Positions 22,049 to 30,775 of a stretch of 64,000 nt of DNA are shown piece after piece. The stretch's first letter is position 1. Each line of letters starts with the position of its first letter. The stretch comes from Mycolicibacterium sp. P9-22 (lineage in GTDB: Bacteria > Actinomycetota > Actinomycetes > Mycobacteriales > Mycobacteriaceae), in NCBI RefSeq assembly GCF_008329585.1, contig NZ_NPKP01000003.1:665988-729987 (forward strand), in the 5' to 3' direction. A program made the translations under genes and the position numbers. Under the pieces are notes generated by a model that saw only the letters and a program-made list of their open reading frames with translations, did not search any database and was not told the DNA's origin.

Positions 22049-23292
22049 TGGCGTTCGGGGACGGCGCGGACGACGAGGCGCTGCGCGCGGCGTGGCACGA
22101 ATTCTGCGACCGGCTCAAGGCCGCCGGAGATCTGGCCTTCAAGGACACCTCGCCCGCGGATGCCCTGCAGCGCGCCGACGCCTTCCGCTACCTGACGCAG
22201 AACCTCGGGCAGGCCTACGACCTCGCGCTGGAGACCAAGGACACCCGGTATCCGATGATCCACCCGTTCTGCGGGCCGACCCGCAAGCTCGGCGGCGACA
22301 ATGCCGACTTCGTCTACCTGCAGGCCTGGATCGACGGCGCCTCGACGTACCGGATCACCGGTGACCGGGGCACCGCGCGTTTCATCAACTTCACCGTGCA
22401 GGGCCCGCGACCCGACAAGGACGTCTACTACGGCGCCGATCACCCGAACCTGCACGAACCCTTCGGCGACACCCCCGAAGCGAACATCACCGGCGACGAC
22501 CTCGTCACCGAGCCCGACGGCAGCTTCGTCCTCTACGTCGGTGGTGCACAGCGAGAACAGAATTGGCTTCCGACCACACCGGGTTCACGCAAACTGTTCA
22601 TGCGCCAGGGCTTCGACTCCTGGGCCGAGCGCTCGGCACAGTTCAGCATCGAGCGCATCGACATGGATGAGCCGCGTCCCGTGCCGACACCGCAAGATCT
22701 CATCGCGTCGATGCAGTGGGCCGGCGACTTTCTCACCGGGGCGATGACGGACTGGCCCGATCGCGAACTGGAAATCGGCTCGCTGTTCGGCGAGCCCGAA
22801 CCCAACGCATTTCCCGGGGCCCGCTTCGAGGGCACGGCGGAGCAGCGCGATGCGCGCCGCGGACGGCTCATCGTCACCATGCCGTGGCGTCTCGGGCCGG
22901 ACGAAGCGTTGGTCTTCGAATTCGCCGACGACGGTCAGTTCTGGATGCTGACCAATATGGGCGCGTTCTGGAACAGCATGGATTACCTGTACCGGCCGGT
23001 GAGCTACACGCCGAGCAGAGCGGCGACCGACTCCGACGGCCGCGTACGAATGGTGATGGCGTACAACGACCCCGGCGTGCACAACTGGATCGACACCCAA
23101 GGCTTCGGCGAGGGCTACCTCACCATGCGGGTGATCGGAAGTCGCCAGTTGCCCGAGGTCAGCACTTCGGTCGTGCGCCTGGCCGGTCTGGACACCGTGT
23201 TGCCTGCCGGCACCCGGCGCGTCACGCCCCCGGAGCGGGCCGCGCAATTGCACGCACGCTTCGACGCCATCCGCGCCAGATTCCGGATCTGA
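22048..23292 (+). CDS. DUF1214-domain protein
   Basis: 414 aa. Conserved blocks include YDLALETKDTRYPM, YRITGDRGTARFINF and, near the C-terminus, the DUF1214-like FWMLTNMGAFWNSMDY and VMAYNDPGVHNWIDTQGFGEGYL. No signal peptide or membrane segment. DUF1214 proteins are frequent beside sterol and xenobiotic catabolism genes in actinobacteria, but their chemistry is not established. It is translationally linked to the sulfotransferase. Confidence 0.8.
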   Translation: MAFGDGADDEALRAAWHEFCDRLKAAGDLAFKDTSPADALQRADAFRYLTQNLGQAYDLALETKDTRYPMIHPFCGPTRKLGGDNADFVYLQAWIDGASTYRITGDRGTARFINFTVQGPRPDKDVYYGADHPNLHEPFGDTPEANITGDDLVTEPDGSFVLYVGGAQREQNWLPTTPGSRKLFMRQGFDSWAERSAQFSIERIDMDEPRPVPTPQDLIASMQWAGDFLTGAMTDWPDRELEIGSLFGEPEPNAFPGARFEGTAEQRDARRGRLIVTMPWRLGPDEALVFEFADDGQFWMLTNMGAFWNSMDYLYRPVSYTPSRAATDSDGRVRMVMAYNDPGVHNWIDTQGFGEGYLTMRVIGSRQLPEVSTSVVRLAGLDTVLPAGTRRVTPPERAAQLHARFDAIRARFRI

Positions 23293-23293
23293 C

Positions 23294-23800
23294 ATGGACC
23301 CGAGACTCGAGACGCTCGCCGCGTCGGCCTTCGACAACGTCTACCACGTGGGCCACCTCGTCCCCGATCTGTCGGCTGCCATGCACTCACTCACCGCCGC
23401 CCTGCAGATCGCCTGGGCGCCACCGTTCGAGATGCCCAGCGGTTTCGCCCGCCCGGACGGATCCGCCGACGACAGACGTGTCCGCATCGCGTTCTCCATG
23501 TCCGGTCCGCCGTACCTGGAGCTGATCGAGGTCGTCGCGGCCACGGACTCGATCTTCGCCGAACCGAAGCTCGGCGGCATGCACCACGTCGGCTACTACG
23601 CGCAGCGCTGGCGCGACGACGTCGCGCGGCTGCAGGCAGACGGTTGGGGGTTGGAGCGCACGGGTGCCGGCGTTGCCTTCCTGCGGGACCCGCGCAGCGG
23701 GCTTCGGGTGGAGGTGGTCAGCTTCAAGGGCCGCGACTTCCTGACCCGGATCCTCGACGGTGCGATGGCGCGGGAATACCCCCTGACCGAGCGCCCGTGA
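23294..23800 (+). CDS. VOC-superfamily (glyoxalase/dioxygenase-like) protein
   Basis: 168 aa. Two beta-alpha-beta units start at YHVGHLVPDLSAAM and HHVGYYAQRWRDDV, with potential metal ligands H17-equivalent and the Glu in YLELIEVV and LRVEVVSF. VOC enzymes carry out isomerase, lyase or dioxygenase reactions on small substrates. It follows DUF1214 after 1 bp, and the esterase start overlaps its stop (GTGA). Family sure, reaction unknown. Confidence 0.82.
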   Translation: MDPRLETLAASAFDNVYHVGHLVPDLSAAMHSLTAALQIAWAPPFEMPSGFARPDGSADDRRVRIAFSMSGPPYLELIEVVAATDSIFAEPKLGGMHHVGYYAQRWRDDVARLQADGWGLERTGAGVAFLRDPRSGLRVEVVSFKGRDFLTRILDGAMAREYPLTERP

Positions 23801-25251
23801 CCGCAGTCGCACACACCTCGTACGGCGCGCTGCGTGGCGAGGCGAACTCGGCCGGCGCGGGTGGGGACGTTGTCGTCTTCCGAGGTGTGCCCTACGCCGC
23901 CGCCCCGACGGGCGAGCGGCGTTGGCGTCCCCCGCAACCCCCGCCGGGCTGGGCAGGCGTGCGGGCCGCCGACACCTTCGGAGCCATTGCGCCGCAGGAT
24001 ATCTCGACCGAGCGACTGACCAAGCGCGGCCTGACGATGAGCGAGGACTGCCTCACGCTCAACATCTGGACGCCCGCGGTCGACGACCAACGCCGGCCCG
24101 TGCTGGTTTTCCTGCACGGCGGCGGGCAGACGCAGGGGCACGGATCCGCACCGCTGCTCGACGGTTCGCGACTGGCCCGGCGCGGCGACATCGTGGTGGT
24201 GACGCTCAACTTCCGGCTCGGCGTACTGGGAACGCTCTACGCGCCGGACCGGCACGGGGCGGGCTCCACCAACCTGGCATTGCGCGACCAGCGGCACGCG
24301 CTGCAGTGGGTGCGCGACGAGATCGGCGCCTTCGGCGGTGACTCCGCGGCCATCACGGTCGCCGGACAGTCCTCCGGCGCGGTCGCGATCGCCGCCCTGC
24401 TCGCCGGCGGATGCGACCTGTTCGACCGCGCGATCCTGCAGAGCGGCGGGTTGGAGCGCGTGCGCTCGACGGCGGCCGCCTCGGCCGTGGCCGAGCAGAT
24501 CCTCTCGACCGGTGCCTTCACGCGCGGCGGAGAACCGGATGTCGAGCAGATCCTTGCCGCGCAGCGTGGCATCGACACCGGCTTCGTGCCGCCGCAGGGA
24601 CCGTTCCACCCGTGCATCGACGGCGATGTCATCGACGCACATCCGTTGGTCGTCGCCCGAACTCGCGACCTGCCTGCCATCCCCATCCTCGCTGGGACGA
24701 CGCGCGACGAATGGCGGATCTTCGATTCCGCGCTGGATGAAGACATCTTCACCGAGCAGTACGTGCTCGACCGGGCACAGGCACTCGCCGGGCCCGATCA
24801 CGACGCGGACGCGGTGGTGGCGATGTACCGCGCCGACCATCCCACGATGCGCGAGGCCGCCGGCGCGATGGTCACCGACTACCACTTCACCGCGCCGACA
24901 GAGCAGTTCGTCCGCGCACATGCCGGGCGCGGCAACGCGGTGTTCCGTTACGAGCTGCAGTGGCCTTCCCCCCGTGCCGGATTGGGCGCATGCCACGATT
25001 CGTGCCTGGCCCTGGTCTTCGGCAATGTGGACGCCGTGCCCGCGCTGGCCGGAAACGACGGGGCGGCCCGCCAGATGTCAGAAGCCGTTCAGGACCGCTG
25101 GCTGGAGTTTGTCCGGGGCGCGGAGCCCTGGCAGCGCTACGACGGTGCCGGCGGGGCCACGATGCTGCTCGGGTCCGAGACCGCGATCGCACGCGGCCAC
25201 CGCACCGAGCAACTCGCCGTCTGGGAGGGCCGCTATCCCGCTTACGAGTGA
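23797..25251 (+). CDS. type-B carboxylesterase / lipase
   Basis: 484 aa. Alpha/beta hydrolase of the carboxylesterase family: FRGVPYAAAPTGERRW near the start, EDCLTLNIW, the oxyanion motif VLVFLHGGG, the nucleophile elbow AGQSSGAVA, and the catalytic His likely in LGACHDSCL. It hydrolyses an ester of unknown structure. GTG 23797 overlaps the VOC stop by 4 bp; a longer in-frame extension lies inside the VOC gene and is rejected. Last gene of the coupled cluster. Confidence 0.9.
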   Translation: MTAVAHTSYGALRGEANSAGAGGDVVVFRGVPYAAAPTGERRWRPPQPPPGWAGVRAADTFGAIAPQDISTERLTKRGLTMSEDCLTLNIWTPAVDDQRRPVLVFLHGGGQTQGHGSAPLLDGSRLARRGDIVVVTLNFRLGVLGTLYAPDRHGAGSTNLALRDQRHALQWVRDEIGAFGGDSAAITVAGQSSGAVAIAALLAGGCDLFDRAILQSGGLERVRSTAAASAVAEQILSTGAFTRGGEPDVEQILAAQRGIDTGFVPPQGPFHPCIDGDVIDAHPLVVARTRDLPAIPILAGTTRDEWRIFDSALDEDIFTEQYVLDRAQALAGPDHDADAVVAMYRADHPTMREAAGAMVTDYHFTAPTEQFVRAHAGRGNAVFRYELQWPSPRAGLGACHDSCLALVFGNVDAVPALAGNDGAARQMSEAVQDRWLEFVRGAEPWQRYDGAGGATMLLGSETAIARGHRTEQLAVWEGRYPAYE

Positions 25252-25284
25252 GCGTCCCGCTCGGTCGCACCGGGGTTCAGCAGT

Positions 25285-25737
25285 TCACACCAGTCCGGTG
25301 GAGGTCTGCCGCCGTCCCAGTACGGCGCCGAGTGCCAGCATGCCGATGGCCAGACCGAGGTGCAGCCAGTTGTCGGCGTCGTTCACCGGGACGAAGTTCA
25401 TCGAACTGTGGTGGTCGATGACCAGTCCGTATACGAACAGCACCAGGTAGATCACGCCCCCGCCGATCAGGTAGCCGCGGGCGGCGGTGAATGTGCGGGC
25501 CATCGCGATTCCGGCGACGCCGAACGCCAGGTGCACCAGGTTGTGTAGTACCGACACGTTGAAGATTCCCAGCAGGGCGGCCTCCGAATGGTGTCCGGCG
25601 AAGGTGAGCTGGTCATAGTCGGTGGTGATCCCGGGGATGAAGCCGAGGATGCCCACCAGGAGGAACACCGCGCCGACGGCCAGGGCGGCCTTCTGTACCG
25701 GTGTGCGGGTGGGTGCGGTCGTGCGGGGCTTGGTCAT
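25285..25737 (-). CDS. DUF4383-type membrane protein
   Basis: 150 aa with four TM segments: AALAVGAVFLLVGILGFIPG, the region around LLGIFNVSVLHNLVHLAFGV, GYLIGGGVIYLVLFVYGLVI and LHLGLAIGMLALGAVL. The pattern GIFNVSVLHNLVHLAFGV is the DUF4383 hallmark. Function is unknown; relatives are common near stress genes in actinobacteria. Convergent with the esterase. Confidence 0.82.
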   Translation of the reverse strand: MTKPRTTAPTRTPVQKAALAVGAVFLLVGILGFIPGITTDYDQLTFAGHHSEAALLGIFNVSVLHNLVHLAFGVAGIAMARTFTAARGYLIGGGVIYLVLFVYGLVIDHHSSMNFVPVNDADNWLHLGLAIGMLALGAVLGRRQTSTGLV

Positions 25738-25843
25738 CAGAACTCCTCTGAGTGCGCGAGTCACCGAGCCGCTGTTTCCCACCGTCTTGAGGACGCTCGG
25801 CGACGAAGCGGATTTACCCGCTGATCGGCGGGTCAAACGCCCG

Positions 25844-26776
25844 TTACCTGAATGTGACGCCGGTGAGTTCCTGCGACACCTCCCAGGCGCGGGCGGCGGT
25901 CTCGCTGTCGCGCAATGGCTTCCAGAGTTTCTGTGGCCCGGGCGGGCCACCCGCGTTACCCAGCCAGGTGGGCCCGAAGAACACGCCGGGTTCGGGTGCG
26001 GTGGCGGCCATCAGCGCGGGAAGCTTGGCACTGTCGACCGTTCCCGCGCCGAGCCCGTGCGCCGACAGCCAGCGGATCAGCCGTACGCCGGTGGTGTCGT
26101 TGTCCCGTCCGAGCTCGGGACGCGCCGCGAGCAGGCTGGTCGGGGCGACGCCGGGGTGTGAGATGTTGCTGGTGATGCCCCAGCCGGCGGCGGTGCTGCG
26201 GCGGGCGAGTTCCAGCCCGAACAGCCCGAACGCGATCTTGGACTGCCGGTAGGCGCGCATCCCGTCGTACCCGCGCTCCCAGTTCAGGTCGTCCCAGTTG
26301 ATCTTGCCGCTGCGCGCGGCGATGCTCGTCTGCGATGTCACCCGGGCACGTCCGGCCGAGAGCAGCGGCAACAGGTGCCCGGTGAGGGCGAAGTGACCCA
26401 GGTGGTTGGTGCCGAACTGCAGCTCGAACCCGTCGGCGGTGACCTGACGGTCGGGCGGTGTCATCACCCCGGCGTTGTTGATCAGCAGATGGATCGGGGC
26501 GCCTCCGGCGCGCAGCTTCGCACCGAGCGCGGCGACCGACGCCAGCGACGACAGGTCCAGCGCCTCCAGCGACAGCTTCGCCTGCGGATGCTGTGCGCGG
26601 ATGGTGGCGGCCGCCGCCTCGCCCTTGACGGTGTTGCGGACCGGCATGATCACCTCGGCGCCGGCTTGCGCCAAGCGGGTGGCGATGCCGAGCCCGATTC
26701 CGTCGCTGGCTCCGGTGACCACCGCGCGTTGTCCGCTGAGGTCGGGAATGGTGATGTCGTACTGTCCGCGTGTCAT
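25844..26776 (-). CDS. short-chain dehydrogenase/reductase
   Basis: 310 aa. Rossmann motif [20 protein letters not shown], and a catalytic YRQSK. The overall pattern is that of retinol-dehydrogenase-like SDRs ([23 protein letters not shown]). Reduces or oxidises a carbonyl or alcohol with NAD(P)H; substrate unknown. The start at ATG 26776 removes a low-quality extension. It is divergent from the XRE regulator at 26864, which may control it. Confidence 0.88.
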   Translation of the reverse strand: MTRGQYDITIPDLSGQRAVVTGASDGIGLGIATRLAQAGAEVIMPVRNTVKGEAAAATIRAQHPQAKLSLEALDLSSLASVAALGAKLRAGGAPIHLLINNAGVMTPPDRQVTADGFELQFGTNHLGHFALTGHLLPLLSAGRARVTSQTSIAARSGKINWDDLNWERGYDGMRAYRQSKIAFGLFGLELARRSTAAGWGITSNISHPGVAPTSLLAARPELGRDNDTTGVRLIRWLSAHGLGAGTVDSAKLPALMAATAPEPGVFFGPTWLGNAGGPPGPQKLWKPLRDSETAARAWEVSQELTGVTFR

Positions 26777-26863
26777 GTGTTCGAGACTGTCCGGCATCTG
26801 GATCGGTAACCACGGCCTGACGGTCCGTGGCTGGGCAATCCGCGCCGGGCGACAATGGCAGCC

Positions 26864-27700
26864 ATGATCGATCGAGCAGGACTGGCGGAGTTCCTGGTCC
26901 GCCGGCGCGGTGCACTTCAGCCAGAGGACGTCGGCCTGCCGCGGGGGCAGCGCCGCCGAACCAGCGGGCTGCGCCGCGAAGAGGTGGCCGCCCTGTGCCA
27001 TATGTCGACCGACTACTACGCGCGGCTGGAGCGCGAGCGCGGCCCGCATCCCTCCGAGCAGATGATCGCCTCGATCGCGCAGGGATTACACCTGTCCCGT
27101 GACGAACGTGACCACCTGTACCGGCTGGCCGGGCACCGGCCGCCGTTGCGGGGTTCGGGCACCGACCACATCAGTCCCGGCATGCTGCGGATCCTCGACA
27201 GGCTCACCGACACCCCGGCCGAGATCGTCACCGAGCTGGGGGAGACGTTGCGGCAGACCCCGCTCGGGGTCGCGCTCTTCGGTGACCTGTGCCGCCACAC
27301 CGGGCCGGCGCGCAGCATCGGCTACCGGTGGTTCACCGATCCCGAGGCACGCGACATGCACCTGCCCGAGGATCACGAGTTCTATTCGCGGCTCTACGTT
27401 TCGGGGCTGCGCGGCGTGTCGGCCATGCGCGGGCCCGCGTCCAGGGCGGCCCGCTACGCCGAGCTGCTCACCGAGTGCAGCGCGGAGTTCCGGACCCTGT
27501 GGGCCGAACATGAGGTCGGGATCCGGCCGCGAGAGATCAAGCGATACAACCATCCCCAGGTCGGGTTGCTGGAGCTGAACTGCCAGATCCTGCTGGATCC
27601 CGATGAATCGCACACGCTGCTGGTCTTCACCGCAGCACCCGGCAGCGAAAGCTACGAGAAGCTGCAACTGCTGTCGGTGGTCGGCGCGCCGACGGTGTGA
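26864..27700 (+). CDS. XRE-family regulator with MmyB-like ligand-binding domain
   Basis: 278 aa from ATG 26864 (ATG 26855 is in frame). The N-terminal HTH has [29 protein letters not shown], then the MmyB-like domain with [12 protein letters not shown] and a C-terminal [28 protein letters not shown]. In actinobacteria this architecture often represses an adjacent divergent SDR gene, exactly the arrangement here. Confidence 0.9.
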   Translation: MIDRAGLAEFLVRRRGALQPEDVGLPRGQRRRTSGLRREEVAALCHMSTDYYARLERERGPHPSEQMIASIAQGLHLSRDERDHLYRLAGHRPPLRGSGTDHISPGMLRILDRLTDTPAEIVTELGETLRQTPLGVALFGDLCRHTGPARSIGYRWFTDPEARDMHLPEDHEFYSRLYVSGLRGVSAMRGPASRAARYAELLTECSAEFRTLWAEHEVGIRPREIKRYNHPQVGLLELNCQILLDPDESHTLLVFTAAPGSESYEKLQLLSVVGAPTV

Positions 27701-28107
27701 GCGGCCGCCCCGGTGTCATGCTGGAACCGATGACCGACCGGCCGCTGGACCCCAACACCCGGCTCGCCGCCGAACGTAACAGGCTGGCGCTGGAGCGCAC
27801 CCTGATGGCCTGGACCAGGACGGCGACGTCGTTGATCGCGTTCGGATTCACCATCTTTCAGATCTTCCGGTTGCTCGACGACAGCGAACGCCTGCGCCAG
27901 CCCTACGTCAGCCCGCAGGTCGTGGCTGCGGTCATGGTTGTCATCGGGATCACCGCGCTGATCCTGGCCTGGGTGCAGCACCGGCAGGAGCTGGCCGCGC
28001 TGCGGCTGGAGTTCGGTCCGCTGCGTTACTCCATCGCCTCGGTCGTCGCCGCGATGATCGCCGGACTCGGGGTGCTCGCGCTGCTGGCGATCACGCTGCG
28101 GATGTGA
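27697..28107 (+). CDS. DUF202-family small membrane protein
   Basis: 136 aa from a GTG overlapping the regulator stop; ATGs at 27718 and 27730 are plausible alternatives. LAAERNRLALERTLMAWTRTATSLIAFGFTIF is the typical DUF202 N-terminal motif with TM1; TM2 and TM3 follow (VVAAVMVVIGITALILAW, ASVVAAMIAGLGVLALLAI). Function unknown; it resembles the YidH family. It is followed by another membrane protein after 4 bp. Confidence 0.85.
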   Translation: MSGRPGVMLEPMTDRPLDPNTRLAAERNRLALERTLMAWTRTATSLIAFGFTIFQIFRLLDDSERLRQPYVSPQVVAAVMVVIGITALILAWVQHRQELAALRLEFGPLRYSIASVVAAMIAGLGVLALLAITLRM

Positions 28108-28111
28108 TCGC

Positions 28112-28894
28112 ATGAGCGGATGGCTGGTGGAGCATGTCCCGGCGGGAGTGCTGCTCATCGCCCTGATCGCCCTGTTCGCCGGTGGCGCGCTGCTGGCACA
28201 GCGATTCGTCCGGCGCCGGTTCCCGCACCTGGCCGGTGAGGAGCACAACGACGTCACCCGGTTCGCCTACGGGGTGATCGGATTCGTCTACGCGTTCTTC
28301 ATCGGTTTTCTCGTCTCGGCGATGTGGGGCCACATCAACACGGCGGACGTCAACGCGCGGGCCGAGGGTGCTGCGGTGGTGCAGTTGGCAAGGGATGCCG
28401 CGGTTTTCGAACCCGCCGATGCCGAACGGATCCGGCAGCGTCTGCTGGCCTATGAACGGGCGGCCATCGCCGAATGGCCGGGCACTCGTTCGACCGAGGC
28501 CGATGCTGCGCTGACCGACGTGTACCGCACCTATGGGCAGATTGTGCCGGCCGATGCCATCCAGAAGTCCATCGTCGCAACGTCATTGAGTAATCTCGAC
28601 AAGGCCAGTCAGGCCCGGACGGTGCGGATCATGCAGGCTCACGGCGACGACGGACCACCGTGGCCGCTATGGGCGGTCGTCTTCCTGACCAGCGCGCTGG
28701 TGCTGGGCACTGCGATCATCTACGGGGTGGAGAAGCCGTCGATGCACTACCCGATGGTGGCCATCGTCGGGGTGCTGGTCGCCACCAACCTGTTCCTCGT
28801 CCTGCAGCTGTCGCACCCGTTCGTCGGGGACGTGGCCACCTCGCCGGACCCACTGCACGAAGCCGTCGCGGTGCTGGAACAGCCGAGCGGTTAG
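28112..28894 (+). CDS. DUF4239-type (bestrophin-like) membrane protein
   Basis: 260 aa. TM1 near 10-28 (AGVLLIALIALFAGGALLAQ), TM2 in FAYGVIGFVYAFFIGFLVSAMWG, a soluble middle domain of about 120 residues, then two TM helices (LWAVVFLTSALVLGTAIIYG, YPMVAIVGVLVATNLFLVLQL). The layout matches DUF4239, sometimes called bestrophin-like. Role unknown. Its end overlaps the minus-strand 28891 gene by 4 bp. Confidence 0.82.
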   Translation: MSGWLVEHVPAGVLLIALIALFAGGALLAQRFVRRRFPHLAGEEHNDVTRFAYGVIGFVYAFFIGFLVSAMWGHINTADVNARAEGAAVVQLARDAAVFEPADAERIRQRLLAYERAAIAEWPGTRSTEADAALTDVYRTYGQIVPADAIQKSIVATSLSNLDKASQARTVRIMQAHGDDGPPWPLWAVVFLTSALVLGTAIIYGVEKPSMHYPMVAIVGVLVATNLFLVLQLSHPFVGDVATSPDPLHEAVAVLEQPSG

Positions 28895-29106
28895 AGCCGG
28901 TACATCTCCCGCGCCATGGCGGCGTCCTCCATGAAGGCCTCCCGCGCCACGGCCCGGTGGCTGCGTTTGCGGCGGGTTTCCTGCACCGGAGCCAGGAATG
29001 TCGCGCGCAACGCCGCTTTCATGCGGGCCGCCCACTGCCGAGAATTGATGCGCGGCAATGGTATCGCTGCCGCCGGCGATCCCCTGAGGGGTTGTGCCTG
29101 TGTCAT
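28891..29106 (-). CDS. small basic hypothetical protein
   Basis: 71 aa, Arg/Ala-rich, no TM or Cys. It starts at ATG 29106 in an otherwise empty gap and runs convergently to the DUF4239 gene. Residues NSRQWAARMKAALRATFLAPVQETRRKR could form an amphipathic helix. I recognise no family; high-GC chance ORFs of this size occur, so it is tentative. Confidence 0.45.
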   Translation of the reverse strand: MTQAQPLRGSPAAAIPLPRINSRQWAARMKAALRATFLAPVQETRRKRSHRAVAREAFMEDAAMAREMYRL

Positions 29107-29243
29107 GATTCGACGCTACGAATTATGGGCTGACCAGGCATCGTGCCCGGGGGCGATCTTGAACTGCGACCGTAGTAGGAGCCGCGCCCACCCGGGGCAT
29201 GAGAGCCGGGTCACAATCCGTGCCGGCTCGAAGCCGGGACCGG

Positions 29244-29828
29244 TCACTTACCCGTCAGGTGCGCCCGGACATCGTCGTCGAGTTCGACCCCGAACGACCG
29301 CAGCATCCACCCCAGCGTCTCGTAGGCGCCCACGGTGAAGATGGCGTCCAAGATCTGCTGCGTGCTCAGGTGCGCGTTCAGCGTGGCCCAGGTGGCGTCA
29401 CCGATGACGCCGTCGGCGACCAACTCATCGGCGGTGCGCAGCAGGGCCGCGTCGGCGTCGGACCAGAGCGAGGAGTCCGGGCCCCAGGCGATCCGGGCCA
29501 CCTCGTCGCGGGAGATGCCGACGTCGCCGGCGATCACCACATGCTGAGCCCACTCGTACTCGGATTGCCGCAGCACCGCGGTACGCAGGATCAGCATTTC
29601 GCGTTGGCGCGGCGTCAGCGAGGTCGCCGACAACAGATGGCCGTTGAACGTGAAGAAGGCCTTGGACAACTCCGGGTGATACGCCAAGGCGCCCAGCACA
29701 TTTAGCCCCTTGGGTCGGCCCTCGGTCGGCAGCGGGGGGTGTCGGCGCACCGGCGGATTCATGGCCGCCAGCGCGTCACGCATCTGCGGCGGCCACTCCT
29801 TGGGGTGCAGCGGGTCAACACGAGCCAT
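29244..29828 (-). CDS. carboxymuconolactone decarboxylase / AhpD-like protein
   Basis: 194 aa. The CMD core is seen in LSATSLTPRQREMLILRTAVLRQSEYEWAQHVVIAG, with the EYEWAQH segment where many family members keep a His; the CxxC of true AhpD is absent. Likely a decarboxylase-like or peroxidase-unrelated member. ATG 29828 is chosen over the longer frame. It lies downstream of a TetR gene on the same strand. Confidence 0.85.
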   Translation of the reverse strand: MARVDPLHPKEWPPQMRDALAAMNPPVRRHPPLPTEGRPKGLNVLGALAYHPELSKAFFTFNGHLLSATSLTPRQREMLILRTAVLRQSEYEWAQHVVIAGDVGISRDEVARIAWGPDSSLWSDADAALLRTADELVADGVIGDATWATLNAHLSTQQILDAIFTVGAYETLGWMLRSFGVELDDDVRAHLTGK

Positions 29829-29996
29829 GCTGGAGGTTCCTCTCGTCGCTGCGGCGATATCCACCACCCGACCGGTAATGGCATTCTCTCTAGATTGCAC
29901 GACGATCCCGGAAATGACGAATGCGACGCTTTCGGGGTCCCGAGAGCGTCGAGACCGCGGCCGCGTCGCACCGGCAAAAGGGGTTTGGGGCTGCCG

Positions 29997-30644
29997 TCAG
30001 CTGGCGGCGGGTGCCTGCAGATTCCACAGATTGTTGGACAACAATCGCTGCAACTTGTCGAGTACGGCGGCGACCTCGTCATCGGTGCCCACGAACCCGG
30101 CATAGAAGCCCATCCCGAACATCAACACCAGCAACATCTCGACGAGCGCGGCAGCGTCGGCATCCGCGGCCAGCTGGCCGCTCTCGGCGGCGTCGCTGAC
30201 GGCGGTGTTCAGGAACGCGCGGACGTCCTCGCGCGGTGCGTATTCGTCGTTCTTGAGCTCGGGGTGGCGGTAGGCCTCCAACATCGAGGTGACCAGGAAC
30301 GCCGCCGCCGAGTCGGCCTCCCGGTGCGCGGCCATCATCCCCGACATGAACGCCGACAGCTTGCCGGGCAGGGTGGTCTCACCGGCGGCGGCCTCGACAC
30401 CGGCGTCGAACAGCGCGGTATTGGTGCTTGCCAGCACCTGGCCGTACAGATCCTTCTTGTTCGTGAAGTAGTGATTGATCGCCGGGCGGGTCAGATTCGC
30501 GCGTTCGGCGATCGCCTGAAATGTCGACGCGTCGTAGCCAAGTTCGCTGAAAACCTGCCGAGCCGCATGAAGGATCCGCTCACGGGTTTCGGCCCCGTTA
30601 GCTGCTCGTGGACGCCCGCGAGTGCGGCGCAGCGCTTGTGTCAT
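29997..30644 (-). CDS. TetR-family transcriptional regulator
   Basis: 215 aa. The N-terminal HTH (RERILHAARQVFSELGYDASTFQAIAERANLTRPAINHYFTNKKDLY) is canonical; the rest is a helical ligand domain. It sits 168 bp upstream of the CMD gene on the same strand, so that gene is the natural target. Divergent from the acetyltransferase gene at 30776. Confidence 0.92.
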   Translation of the reverse strand: MTQALRRTRGRPRAANGAETRERILHAARQVFSELGYDASTFQAIAERANLTRPAINHYFTNKKDLYGQVLASTNTALFDAGVEAAAGETTLPGKLSAFMSGMMAAHREADSAAAFLVTSMLEAYRHPELKNDEYAPREDVRAFLNTAVSDAAESGQLAADADAAALVEMLLVLMFGMGFYAGFVGTDDEVAAVLDKLQRLLSNNLWNLQAPAAS

Positions 30645-30775
30645 ACGCGGAGTTTGCCACAGTTATCTGACTGGTGCGTAGAAAACCCCCCGAACTGCTG
30701 GTTTGACGCCGTGTATAGCAAATGCTCGAGCGGAGGTTGTTGCCGACCCCGTCGTCACGGCCGTAGCCTCGTGAG

